From Chloroflexota bacterium (GTDB taxonomy: Bacteria; Chloroflexota; Anaerolineae; Anaerolineales; Anaerolineaceae), in assembly GCA_012798455.1 (NCBI GenBank), contig JAAZNC010000073.1, forward strand, positions 1-37,083: a DNA stretch of 37,083 bases. The letters are read 5' to 3'. Every line of letters starts with the position of its first letter. Within the stretch, counting starts at the first letter, position 1. The notes beneath the pieces are model-generated. The model saw only the letters and a program-made list of their open reading frames with translations, was not told the origin of the DNA and did no database searches. Positions 1 to 7,672 of this stretch are shown one piece after another. The position numbers and the translations under genes were made by a program.

Positions 1-141
1 CCTTTTAGAGAGATCTTGTATCATAGCTGTCCACTTTTCAAGTTTTGATGATTATTCTTGACCGTTTTAGCGGTTCACTTTTGAACTGTTATCAGTTCAC
101 TTTTCAAGTGTTATCGGTTCACTTTTAAAGTTCTGCTAACA
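1..141. mobile_element. Probable end of an IS21-type insertion sequence (partial, runs off the left edge)
   Basis: Four clear copies of a GTTCACTTTTNAA-like motif start at 29, 73, 95 and 117. A degenerate copy starts at 51, giving an exact 22-bp register. Read from the right on the minus strand, the block begins TGTTAGCAG at 141, so it would fit an element bounded by TG...CA. Multiple short direct repeats of a CACTTTT type at the termini are typical of the IS21 (IstA/IstB) family. No transposase gene is in the window, so the family call is inference from the terminal repeats alone. The block ends 16 bp before the rpmF -35 box. It could alternatively be a solo remnant or a repeated protein-binding array. 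Confidence 0.45.
29..138. repeat. Five tandem 22-bp imperfect repeats
   Basis: Units are 29-50, 51-72 (degenerate), 73-94, 95-116 and 117-138. The conserved core is GTTCACTTTT followed by an A-rich step and a TGTTATC-like tail. The 22-bp period is about two helical turns, so all cores lie on the same face of the DNA, as expected of transposase-binding sites. Confidence 0.7.
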
Positions 142-157
142 CCCTCCATTCGGTAGC

Positions 158-187
158 TTGACATAAAGATACCGGTATGTTTATAAT
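158..187 (+). promoter_or_regulatory. Sigma-70-type promoter of rpmF
   Basis: The -35 box TTGACA (158-163) and -10 box TATAAT (182-187) are both perfect consensus, with an 18-bp spacer. The predicted transcript start is near 194. This lies downstream of an in-frame ATG at 177, so that longer start cannot be used and the ATG at 225 is supported. Confidence 0.85.
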
Positions 188-224
188 AATGGGTCGTTTT
201 TATGTTTACAATTGGAGGTACAAA

Positions 225-410
225 ATGACTCCTCTTCCAAAAAGGAAGTTATCAAAAGGGCGAAGAGATCGACGCCGAGCGCACGACGCTTTAAAAGCGC
301 AAAATTTAGTTCAGTGCAGTAATTGCGGTGAAATGCGGCTACCGCATACTGTTTGCCCAAATTGTGGCTTTTATAAAGGGCGTGAAGTTGTTGAAGTTGA
401 TAATGAATAA
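225..410 (+). CDS. rpmF: 50S ribosomal protein L32
   Basis: This 61-residue protein is a small basic component of the large ribosomal subunit. The N-terminus MTPLPKRKLSKGRRDRRR is the typical L32 start. It is followed by a zinc ribbon with cysteine pairs CSNC and CPNC and the usual short basic linker. An in-frame ATG 48 nt upstream is rejected because it precedes the predicted transcript start and would add a non-homologous leader. A GGAGG ribosome binding site at 214-218 is well spaced from the ATG at 225. The gene has its own strong promoter and terminator, so it appears monocistronic. In many bacteria rpmF sits with a DUF177 gene and fatty-acid synthesis genes; that context is absent here. 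All four zinc cysteines are present, so this is the zinc-dependent paralogue type. Confidence 0.95.
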   Translation: MTPLPKRKLSKGRRDRRRAHDALKAQNLVQCSNCGEMRLPHTVCPNCGFYKGREVVEVDNE

Positions 411-424
411 TCACTGAATGAAAC

Positions 425-458
425 TAAAAAGGCACTGCTTAGATGCAGTGCCTTTTTA
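425..458. terminator. Bidirectional intrinsic terminator between rpmF and hflX
   Basis: GGCACTGC (431-438) pairs with GCAGTGCC (445-452) around a 6-nt loop. The stem is flanked by an A-run (426-430) and a T-run (453-457), so it works on both strands. It ends 8 bp before the hflX stop codon and serves both convergent genes. Confidence 0.9.
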
Positions 459-465
459 TATTAAA

Positions 466-1785
466 TTAACCATATTTGTACGGTGCGAATAAACGATATA
501 AACGGGTGGGAATTTTACCCTCTAACAAAGTATGGTCAATTTCATGAGTGGCTTTGGTTACGATCCCTGATTGGTGGAAGAGGCTGACCAGGTTCATTTG
601 TTGGTAGGGCAATTTAACAGAAATATCTAGCATGGATTCGTATAGACATTCCTTGATGCGTTTTTGCAATTCCTCGATGTCTTGGCCGGTCTTAGCTGAA
701 ATACGTACTGCCTTTTGAAATTGTGGAAAATTGCGATTTACCTCCGATTCATCGACGTTCCGGTCAGTTTTATTGAGAACGGTGAGCATCGGGATTTCAT
801 CGGCTTCGATTTCAACCAGCGTTTCGATCACCGCTTGCCATTGCGCATGTGCATCGGGATTGGATATGTCTACTACATGTAGCAATAAGTCAGCTTCGGT
901 GATATCTTCCAGCGTGGCGCGAAATGCCGCCACCAGTTGGTGAGGCAGTTTCTGGATGAAGCCAACCGTGTCGGTGATAAGAGCTTGTTTCCCATCCGGC
1001 AGCCATAATTTGCGGGTGGTCGGATCGAGAGTTGCGAACAATTGATCTGCCACGTAGACATCTGCCTTGGTCAAGCGGTTGAGCAGAGTAGATTTTCCTG
1101 CATTGGTGTAACCTACCAGCGCAATTAGCGGAATGTTCGACCTTTTCCGCTTTACTCGAGTCTGCTGGCGATGATTTTGTACTTTTTCAAGTTCATTCTT
1201 TAGAAGACTGATCTGTTCACGGATCTTGCGTCGGTCATCTTCCAGTTGTGTTTCGCCAGGTCCGCGCAGACCAACCCCTCCCACTCCGCCGGCACGTCCG
1301 CCACCACCGCCCGCTTGTCTGACCAAGTGAGTCCAGGCACGGGTTAGACGCGGATAGAGATATTCATATTGAGCTAATTCTACCTGCAAAATCCCTTCAC
1401 TGGTGTTGGCATGTTGGGCAAAGATATCCAGGATCAACCCCGTTCGATCGATCACTTTCACACCTTGCGGCAATTGTTCCTCAATATCTCGAAAATTTCG
1501 TGGGCTTAACTCATCGTCAAAGATCACCATATCGGCATCCAGAGCACTCACCAGTTCTTTAAGTTCTTCAACTTTCCCGGAGCCGATAAAAGTAGAAGGA
1601 TTGGGTTTATCCAATTTTTGAGTTAGCTCACCAACCACTTCAACGCCGGCAGTTTCTGAAAGCAGATACAGCTCTTCCAGAGAACTTTCCATAGAAAGCA
1701 ACTTATCCATTCCATGAAGTTCAATACCCACCAGTATGGCTTTTTCTTTCGGTGAAGCGGTCTGATATGCTGTATTCCTTGGCAT
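466..1785 (-). CDS. hflX: GTPase HflX (ribosome-associated)
   Basis: HflX is a conserved GTPase that binds the 50S subunit and splits stalled ribosomes, especially under heat or antibiotic stress. The 439-residue protein has the family order. An N-terminal HflX domain (about 15-160) is followed by a glycine-rich linker with GLRGPGETQLE (172-182) and a coiled segment. The G domain has G1 GYTNAGKST (225-233), G3 DTVGF (272-276) and G4 NKTD (338-341). A C-terminal extension follows. Length and motifs are normal for the family. The ATG at 1785 is preceded on the minus strand by an AAGGA ribosome binding site. It appears monocistronic, as 293 bp separate it from the next upstream gene. No truncation or missing catalytic residue is visible. 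Confidence 0.95.
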   Translation of the reverse strand: MPRNTAYQTASPKEKAILVGIELHGMDKLLSMESSLEELYLLSETAGVEVVGELTQKLDKPNPSTFIGSGKVEELKELVSALDADMVIFDDELSPRNFRDIEEQLPQGVKVIDRTGLILDIFAQHANTSEGILQVELAQYEYLYPRLTRAWTHLVRQAGGGGGRAGGVGGVGLRGPGETQLEDDRRKIREQISLLKNELEKVQNHRQQTRVKRKRSNIPLIALVGYTNAGKSTLLNRLTKADVYVADQLFATLDPTTRKLWLPDGKQALITDTVGFIQKLPHQLVAAFRATLEDITEADLLLHVVDISNPDAHAQWQAVIETLVEIEADEIPMLTVLNKTDRNVDESEVNRNFPQFQKAVRISAKTGQDIEELQKRIKECLYESMLDISVKLPYQQMNLVSLFHQSGIVTKATHEIDHTLLEGKIPTRLYRLFAPYKYG

Positions 1786-2078
1786 GAAAATCCTTAATTA
1801 ATAGTTTGTTAATGGTACTCTATTCAAGAATACCTCATTTGTAATAGAATTTTACTAGAACATTATAGGTCAAGAGACGAAAAGGAAAGCCAGGAAGCCA
1901 AGTCGAGAATCTAAAGCAGATGGTTGCCACGACAACCAGACTACCGCAGATGTGACTTTGAAACGATCATTTTTTAAATATCTTATCAAAAAAGAAAACT
2001 GAGAGCACCATTATGCCCCTATCCTTTATAAGATGAGAGAAACATTACAAGCAACCTCAAATTCGTAAGTTGTTTTCG
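1786..2078. other. Intergenic region with possible structured element, no gene recognised
   Basis: The 293 bp between hflX and the M28-type gene have no convincing open frame. A 6-bp hairpin TGGTTG/CAACCA (1921-1938) is flanked by two copies of GCAGATG (1916-1922 and 1946-1952). A T-run follows at about 1971-1976. ATCTTAT near 1980 can pair with ATAAGAT near 2030. The part nearest 1785 must hold the hflX promoter, but I see only weak matches. I compared the region with cobalamin, c-di-GMP and SAM aptamer cores and saw no convincing match. A small RNA is possible but unproven. Confidence 0.3.
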
Positions 2079-2945
2079 TTATTGAGTTAGGATCCAATTA
2101 ACCAACACATCGCCAATGACTTGCAATGATGCTGGCGAAACATGTTCAATCGTATCGTGCGTGGTATGCCAGTATGGGTAATCAAAATCGATTAATAAGA
2201 CAGTGTCAATACCCTGGTTGAGGAAGGGCAGATGATCATCAATCATCGCATATTTATATTCGGGAATCAACTGAGAGTCATATCCCAATTCTGCCGCTAC
2301 TTGCCAAATTTCTGTCATCAGGGTTGTGGTGGAATTCTTCTCCTGGTATATATGCAGGTCCTCATCTCCGATCATATCGATGATGATGACTTTATAGAGT
2401 TTTTCATTCAGTTGATGAACAAAATAGTCCGATCCCACGCTCCAACCCCAATCGTTCAAATGCCCCTGGTCTTCGCCATCAAAAAAGACCAACCACACCT
2501 GTGCTCCGGCGGGAAGTTCCAGTACTCTGCTCAATTCAAGCAGTACCGCACTGCCTGATGCTCCATCATTTGCTCCGGGGACCGCTGTGCTCTGCAAGTC
2601 GATGTCGCTTTCTTGATCTGCCACTGCTCGTGTGTCATAGTGAGCACCAATGAGGATGATCTTTTCTCCCTCCCCTTTTTTTGCGATGATATTGGAAAGT
2701 GGCACATCCATAAAATGAAAGTCTTGGGTCTCCACCTGCCAGTTGTTTTGGGTGAGCGTATCTTGGATATAGTGGGAAGTTGAAAGTAAAGCTGAACTGC
2801 CAGGAATGCGAGCCCCAAAATCCAATTGAGCTTGCACATATTGATAGGCTGATTCACCGGAGAAATTATGTTCCGTTGTTTGAGATCGACAACCACTTCC
2901 GATCAGGAAAAGAAAAAACAGAAGAACGAATTTAATTGTACGCAT
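2079..2945 (-). CDS. M28-family lipoprotein, glutaminyl-peptide cyclotransferase-like
   Basis: This 288-residue predicted lipoprotein has a hydrophobic signal peptide ending in lipobox IGSGC, with the modified cysteine at residue 19. The zinc aminopeptidase fold motifs are in order: GAHYDT (100-105, H102), PGANDGASG (123-131, D127), FFDGED (154-159, E158), IDMIGD (189-194) and YWHTTHD (258-264, H260). The arrangement FFDGE...W..GS and DDHLPFLNQG before a late WHT is closer to glutaminyl cyclases (QC) than to broad aminopeptidases. QC enzymes convert N-terminal glutamine to pyroglutamate using one zinc held by D, E and H, all present here. The enzyme would act outside the cytoplasmic membrane. 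The gene starts inside the 3' end of trmFO (14-nt overlap), so it is probably co-transcribed and translationally coupled. A peptidase function cannot be excluded. Confidence 0.8.
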   Translation of the reverse strand: MRTIKFVLLFFLFLIGSGCRSQTTEHNFSGESAYQYVQAQLDFGARIPGSSALLSTSHYIQDTLTQNNWQVETQDFHFMDVPLSNIIAKKGEGEKIILIGAHYDTRAVADQESDIDLQSTAVPGANDGASGSAVLLELSRVLELPAGAQVWLVFFDGEDQGHLNDWGWSVGSDYFVHQLNEKLYKVIIIDMIGDEDLHIYQEKNSTTTLMTEIWQVAAELGYDSQLIPEYKYAMIDDHLPFLNQGIDTVLLIDFDYPYWHTTHDTIEHVSPASLQVIGDVLVNWILTQ

Positions 2946-4287
2946 TGTTCATTTTGGCATAATTCCGGAAAGCTCGCAAGGCACGATTTGCCATGGCGGC
3001 TTTTCGTTCTTGTTTATCTCTAATTCTGAACTGTAAAGGAGCTAATAATCCCAGATTGGCTTTCATAGGTTGGAAGGTCTCACAACCCGCATTGGCGATA
3101 TAGAAACATAATGCCCCGATCATGCATTCTCTCGGGAATGCCAATAGGGAACTCCCTTTGAGCTGCCGGCTGGCGTTGATCCCTGCTATCAATCCGCTGG
3201 CAGCATTTCCCAGGTACCCCTCCACCCCGATAATTTGCCCGGCAAAGAAAAGCGATGGATCTTTTTTTGTCTGCAGAGTTTGATTGATCAGGGAAGGGGC
3301 GCATAGAAAGGTGTTGCGATGCATCTGCCCATAGCGCATGAATTCGGCTTGCTCCAGCCCAGGAATAAGCTTGAAGACCCTTTTCTGTTCCTTATAAGTT
3401 AGATTGGTTTGGAAACCAACCATATTATAAGAATGATGGGTCAGATCATCCTGCCGTAATTGTACGATTGCGAAAGGAGCATCTCCCTTGAATAGTTTTC
3501 TCAATCCCACCGGTCGTAACGGTCCATATGCCAGTGTGGCAGGATCACGACGCGCCATCACTTCGATCGGTAGGCAGCCTTCGAAAAATTTTGCATGTCC
3601 CACGTCCACCCCGTATTCAATTTTTCGCTCAAAAGATTTTAAATGGATCTGCTCAGCTGCAGCTAATTGTTGCACGAAGTGATTGTAGGTTGCTTGATCC
3701 ATCGGGCAGTTAATATAATCTCCTTCGTTAGCTTCTCCTTTCCCATAACGGGAACCGCGAACTGCGATACTCATATTGATGGAGTCTGCTGTGATGATGG
3801 GTGCAATGGCATCATAAAAAAAGAGATTTTCCTTTCCATGGAAATTTGCCAAAGATATTGCCAGGGCAGGGGACGTTAACGGTCCACTGGCGATGATGGT
3901 AGGCGCCTTGGGAATTGTAGTGATTTCTTCCCGGATGATTTCAATGTTGGGATGGGTCGCGATCAACTCGGTTAATGTTTCAGCAAAAATATGCCGATCT
4001 ACTGCCAACGCTGAACCGGCAGGAACAGCACTCTGTTCTGCTACCCGGCAGATAATAGAATGGAGTTCCTTCATTTCATGAAATAACAATCCACTGCCAT
4101 TTTCCCGCAGCTTTGAACCAAGAGAGTTGGAGCAAACCAGTTCTCCCAACCAGGCTGTCTGATGTGCGCCGGTCATTTTCTGTGGGCGCATCTCGAAAAG
4201 CTGGACGTGAATATTCCGTTCGGCTGCCTGCCAGGCTGCTTCACAACCGGCTAAACCGCCACCAATAACTTTCAATTCTGGCTGCAT
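2932..4287 (-). CDS. trmFO: Methylenetetrahydrofolate-tRNA (uracil-5-)-methyltransferase TrmFO
   Basis: TrmFO is a folate- and FAD-dependent enzyme that makes m5U54 in the T-loop of tRNA. The 451-residue protein has an N-terminal FAD-binding GGGLAG (9-14) and the family signature around FEMRPQKMTGAH. CSNSLGS carries C52, and FFEGCLP carries C238; these match the two catalytic cysteines known in the Bacillus enzyme. The C-terminal GVEGYLGNAASGLIAG flavin motif is also present. Length is normal. The ATG at 4287 has no recognisable ribosome binding site. A TAGAAT -10-like box at 4295-4300 (minus strand) would place the transcript start almost at the ATG, so a leaderless message is possible, although the -35 is weak. 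It is divergent from rpoN and overlaps the downstream QC-like gene. Confidence 0.95.
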   Translation of the reverse strand: MQPELKVIGGGLAGCEAAWQAAERNIHVQLFEMRPQKMTGAHQTAWLGELVCSNSLGSKLRENGSGLLFHEMKELHSIICRVAEQSAVPAGSALAVDRHIFAETLTELIATHPNIEIIREEITTIPKAPTIIASGPLTSPALAISLANFHGKENLFFYDAIAPIITADSINMSIAVRGSRYGKGEANEGDYINCPMDQATYNHFVQQLAAAEQIHLKSFERKIEYGVDVGHAKFFEGCLPIEVMARRDPATLAYGPLRPVGLRKLFKGDAPFAIVQLRQDDLTHHSYNMVGFQTNLTYKEQKRVFKLIPGLEQAEFMRYGQMHRNTFLCAPSLINQTLQTKKDPSLFFAGQIIGVEGYLGNAASGLIAGINASRQLKGSSLLAFPRECMIGALCFYIANAGCETFQPMKANLGLLAPLQFRIRDKQERKAAMANRALRAFRNYAKMNNAYN

Positions 4288-4313
4288 TTCAAAAATTCTA
4301 TCATCATTTGAAT

Positions 4314-4329
4314 TGGTATAAATATTGCA
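4314..4329 (+). promoter_or_regulatory. Candidate sigma-54 (-24/-12) promoter upstream of rpoN
   Basis: TGGTATA-N4-TTGCA fits TGGYRYR-N4-TTGCW at every fixed position. GG is at 4315-4316 and GC at 4327-4328, 12 bp apart, the same register as the stronger site at 8840. The predicted start near 4340 gives a 22-nt leader to the ATG at 4362. It overlaps a sigma-70-type promoter. Sites of this degeneracy arise by chance, so the call rests on position and spacing. Confidence 0.45.
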
Positions 4330-4353
4330 TGGGGCATGTAATTGCGCTATACT
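4325..4353 (+). promoter_or_regulatory. Sigma-70-type promoter of rpoN
   Basis: TTGCAT (4325-4330), a 17-bp spacer and TATACT (4348-4353). The transcript start would be about 4360, two bases before the ATG at 4362, implying a leaderless or nearly leaderless rpoN message. Its -35 box shares bases with the -12 element of the candidate sigma-54 promoter, so the two polymerase forms would compete. Confidence 0.6.
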
Positions 4354-4361
4354 CGAAGCAT

Positions 4362-5774
4362 ATGTACCAGAAGATCACAAATCAGACCAAATTTGAAACC
4401 AGACCTCAAACCACCGCTCATTTAGCACAAACCATGACATTGCTGAATATGAGCAATTCAGAGTTAGAAGAGGAGATCTTGAAGAATTTGGCTGAAAATC
4501 CGGCGCTGGAAGTGAATGAATCCAACCGCTGTCCTGTATGCGGGAGTGAAGTACCATTCGGTATTCCGTGCCCCCAATGTTTACGCAACCAGCTAAAACA
4601 GGGAAATGATATTTTTACCTTCGTTTCAACGCGTGAGCGTATTTCATCCGCTACCTATGATGAAAATGATGATTTCTATGAAGATGGATCAGTAGATGAA
4701 CAGACACTAGCAGAATATGTATTGCGCCAGATTGGAGCAGAACTAGATGATACCCAGAAGTTAGTGGCTGCAAATATTTTAACCCAACTGGATGATGATG
4801 GATTTGTTGACGTAGACGTCTTGGAATTAGCTCAGTACTATCATATTTCCATTAAAAGTGTAGAACAGGTGCGAAGCCTGATTCAGCATGCGGACCCACT
4901 GGGAGTTGGTTCACAAGATTCCCGTGAAGCTATGCTGGTGCAACTGGAAGAATTGAAGAAATCCAGAGCAGTTCCTGAACTGACTGAGGAGATCATTGCT
5001 GATAAATACTATGAACTTCTAAAGAAACAATATCAGGAAATTGCGCAGGCATACCAGATTTCGCTACGCCAGGTGCAGAATGCTGCTGAATTCATTACCG
5101 AAAATTTGAATCCTTTCCCGGCGAGTTCCAGCTGGGGTGATGTACGCGATCCGCAAAAAGATGAGTTGCTGCGTTTTGGATTGCCGGATATTGTGTTGAG
5201 CTACCTTGAAAACAATCCGGATAATCCGATCGTGATCGAAGTTTTTCAACCAACCAACAGTAATTTGCTGCTAAATTCCAGTTACCACAACGCTTTGAAG
5301 GCTTCTGATAAGGAAACTAAAATGAAGATGCGTGAAGATCTGGATAAAGCATCGCTTTTCATCAAATGTCTGCAACAAAGGACCAATACCATTCTGCGTA
5401 TGATGCAGATCCTGGTGGCACATCAGGAAAAATATATTCGCGAAGGAGATCGCTATCTCAAACCAATCACACGTGCTGAAATTGCAAAGAAATTAAATGT
5501 GCACGAATCCACTATTTCTAGAGCGGTTTCCAGCAAAACAGTGCAACTTCCTGATAGAAAAGTATATCCCCTGGCGGTTTTCTTTGATCGCAGCCTGCAA
5601 ATCCGGACAGAAGTGAAAGAGATCATTGAGAACGAAAAAGAACCATTGAGTGATATGCAGATAATGAGGAGATTGGAGAAGAAAGATATTCATATCGCCC
5701 GTCGAACGGTTGCCAAATACCGGGATATGGAAGGAATCCTTCCGGCTTATCAACGTAAAGAAAAAAATAAATGA
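4362..5774 (+). CDS. rpoN: RNA polymerase sigma-54 factor with zinc-ribbon insertion
   Basis: Sigma-54 directs RNA polymerase to -24/-12 promoters and needs an AAA+ activator to open DNA. The 470-residue protein shows region I (about 5-50), then a CPVC...CPQC zinc ribbon (C57, C60, C70, C73) where region II is normally an acidic linker. The core-binding and central domains follow. The HTH is near IAKKLNVHESTISRAV, and the C-terminal RpoN box ARRTVAKYR is at 446-454. The start at 4362 is chosen because the homologous N-terminus begins there and an upstream in-frame ATG (4308) lies before both predicted promoters. Its stop overlaps the kinase start (ATGA), so it heads an operon with kinase and activator. 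I do not know the zinc ribbon as a standard sigma-54 part. Confidence 0.95.
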   Translation: MYQKITNQTKFETRPQTTAHLAQTMTLLNMSNSELEEEILKNLAENPALEVNESNRCPVCGSEVPFGIPCPQCLRNQLKQGNDIFTFVSTRERISSATYDENDDFYEDGSVDEQTLAEYVLRQIGAELDDTQKLVAANILTQLDDDGFVDVDVLELAQYYHISIKSVEQVRSLIQHADPLGVGSQDSREAMLVQLEELKKSRAVPELTEEIIADKYYELLKKQYQEIAQAYQISLRQVQNAAEFITENLNPFPASSSWGDVRDPQKDELLRFGLPDIVLSYLENNPDNPIVIEVFQPTNSNLLLNSSYHNALKASDKETKMKMREDLDKASLFIKCLQQRTNTILRMMQILVAHQEKYIREGDRYLKPITRAEIAKKLNVHESTISRAVSSKTVQLPDRKVYPLAVFFDRSLQIRTEVKEIIENEKEPLSDMQIMRRLEKKDIHIARRTVAKYRDMEGILPAYQRKEKNK

Positions 5775-7672
5775 GTGCTTTCAAAAATCTGATCCGTAAT
5801 CACAATATCTCCCTGCTTGAGGTAGAAGCATTGCTTAACATCTGCGAATACGCCTGTGCATTGGTTGATCAAGATGATGAGATCGTATTGGTGAATAGCG
5901 CTTTCATCGAATTAACTGCTTTTACACGGGAAGAAATACTGAAAACTCCCATTCAATCCATGATCATTTCAAAACGTACTGACAATGGCATGCTCACCCA
6001 GAGCATAGTACGTAAAAACCGGACAGCACTTGAGATCAATTTGCAAAAAGAAATTCTCGACGATAAACAGAATTGGAAGCTTTTTATTATCCTCCAGAAG
6101 TCACCAACCGCTGGAACAAACTATGTTGATTTGCAAACCTACTTGAATTCGTATGCGGCATTGATCGAAACCAGTGAACGAACATTCCGGCAATTCTGTC
6201 AAAAGGGACTTGAAATACTGGAGAGAGTTTTCCATTTCGATCTATTAGGGATTTATTTTCAGATAGAAGAAGGTTATCAAGTCGATCGAGACCTTTCACG
6301 ACCTTTATTACACATGCCTGATTTTTTTTCATTTCTGGAAACGAAAAGCCTGTCGGATTATAGTGTATGGACGCAGGGTACTCGTACTATCAATGTTCTG
6401 CAGCGCAGTGCACGCGAGCAGCAACTTAATACACTGATCGCCCGGCGAATTGTAGCAACGGATGATCAGGATGGGTTCCTGTTGGCTGGTTGGAAGGAGT
6501 TGGTAAAAGATCCAACATTGTTGGCTATCGTGGAAAGCTATATGCAGTTATTTCAGTATGGAACTTCCCTTTATCAAAAAGAGCAGATCCAGAACGCGGT
6601 TCAACAGGAAGATCACACCAAAGCGGAAATTATTAAAAATTTGCAGGATAACGTAGAAGAAGGGATTGTATTTGTATCCCACGAGAAAGATATTCTCAGC
6701 ATCAATCAAACCATGGAACGGCTGCTGGGATATTCGAAATGGGAGGTACAAGACCTTTCTATGGATGACTATCTGGTGTGTTCCCCGCATGTTTCTGACC
6801 TTTTTGCAGTTACCTTTAATAAGCGTGAAGAAAAAATTGAAGAAAATTGTTCCCTACACAGGCGGGATGGATCGGAGGAAGTAGTTAAAATACGCGTGAT
6901 CCCGGTGGATAAAACCGATGCAAGATCAGCATTCGTGATCTTCATTCGCTCCACTAGAGAAATGGATGGATTGCGTAAAACAGTCAAGGATTTTGAACAC
7001 CAGGCAGCCCTGGGTAAATCTGTGGCTACTTTTGCCCACGAAGTGCGTAATCCGATCAATAACATGGTCACCGGATTACAGGTATTGCAAAATTTGGCGA
7101 ATGGTGAAGAAACCCAACTTGATATCATCAATCGTATGATGAATGATTGTGTTCGCTTGAATCACCTGATGGATTCCATATTGTCTTATGCCAAACCATT
7201 GGAGAAGAAGATCAAACCACTCAACATCGATTTACTGTTGCAAAGTGTCATGGAAAAATGGGATGCAAAATGCAAGCGAAACTATATTGAAGTGGTCTAT
7301 CAATGTCAGGGGAATCTACCCATGGTAGCTGGAGATATGCGTTCCCTCGAACAGGTTTTCACCAATTTGATCAGCAATGCAATCGAAGCGATGAAACCTC
7401 AGGGTGGGGGAACCATGGCGATAAAGGTTGAACAAGAGGATAGCGTCAACATCCGCGTGAACGTATCCGATAACGGTCCGGGAATCCCAGAAGAGATTTT
7501 GCACAATTTGTTCACTCCCTTCGTATCTTTCAGTCTAAAAGGAACCGGACTAGGGCTGGCGATCACTAAAGAATTGGTGGAAGCTCAGAACGGGAAGATC
7601 AGTGTGGAATCTTTCCCGGGTGGAACTGTTTTTCATGTCATCTTACCAATTGCAGGAGGAGATAATCCGTGA
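5771..7672 (+). CDS. Soluble PAS-domain sensor histidine kinase, NtrB-like
   Basis: This 633-residue kinase has no membrane segment, so it should sense a cytoplasmic signal. Residues about 15-110 resemble a PAS domain. About 130-270 looks like a GAF-type sensor region (less sure), and about 290-395 is a second PAS domain. The dimerisation/phosphoacceptor box is VATFAHEVRNPIN with H423. The ATP-binding domain has the N box NLISNAIEA (532-540), G1 DNGPGIP (567-573) and G2 GTGLGLA (591-597). All catalytic elements are intact. It overlaps rpoN by ATGA and the regulator gene by GTGA, so the three are translationally coupled. By position it should phosphorylate D53 of the next protein. The stimulus cannot be told from sequence. 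Confidence 0.92.
   Translation: MSAFKNLIRNHNISLLEVEALLNICEYACALVDQDDEIVLVNSAFIELTAFTREEILKTPIQSMIISKRTDNGMLTQSIVRKNRTALEINLQKEILDDKQNWKLFIILQKSPTAGTNYVDLQTYLNSYAALIETSERTFRQFCQKGLEILERVFHFDLLGIYFQIEEGYQVDRDLSRPLLHMPDFFSFLETKSLSDYSVWTQGTRTINVLQRSAREQQLNTLIARRIVATDDQDGFLLAGWKELVKDPTLLAIVESYMQLFQYGTSLYQKEQIQNAVQQEDHTKAEIIKNLQDNVEEGIVFVSHEKDILSINQTMERLLGYSKWEVQDLSMDDYLVCSPHVSDLFAVTFNKREEKIEENCSLHRRDGSEEVVKIRVIPVDKTDARSAFVIFIRSTREMDGLRKTVKDFEHQAALGKSVATFAHEVRNPINNMVTGLQVLQNLANGEETQLDIINRMMNDCVRLNHLMDSILSYAKPLEKKIKPLNIDLLLQSVMEKWDAKCKRNYIEVVYQCQGNLPMVAGDMRSLEQVFTNLISNAIEAMKPQGGGTMAIKVEQEDSVNIRVNVSDNGPGIPEEILHNLFTPFVSFSLKGTGLGLAITKELVEAQNGKISVESFPGGTVFHVILPIAGGDNP

Noticed and set aside
177..224. 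Longer rpmF start with a 16-residue hydrophobic/basic leader
   Set aside because: It begins upstream of the predicted transcript start and overlaps the -10 box; L32 homologues begin at the MTPLPKRK position.
1880..1915. Cobalamin-riboswitch-like words (AAAAGGAAAGCCAGGAAGCC)
   Set aside because: Only short words resemble the B12 aptamer; the B12 box and the rest of the core are missing and neighbouring genes are unrelated.
4308..4361. Longer rpoN start
   Set aside because: It lies before and through both predicted promoters, and region I homology begins at 4362.
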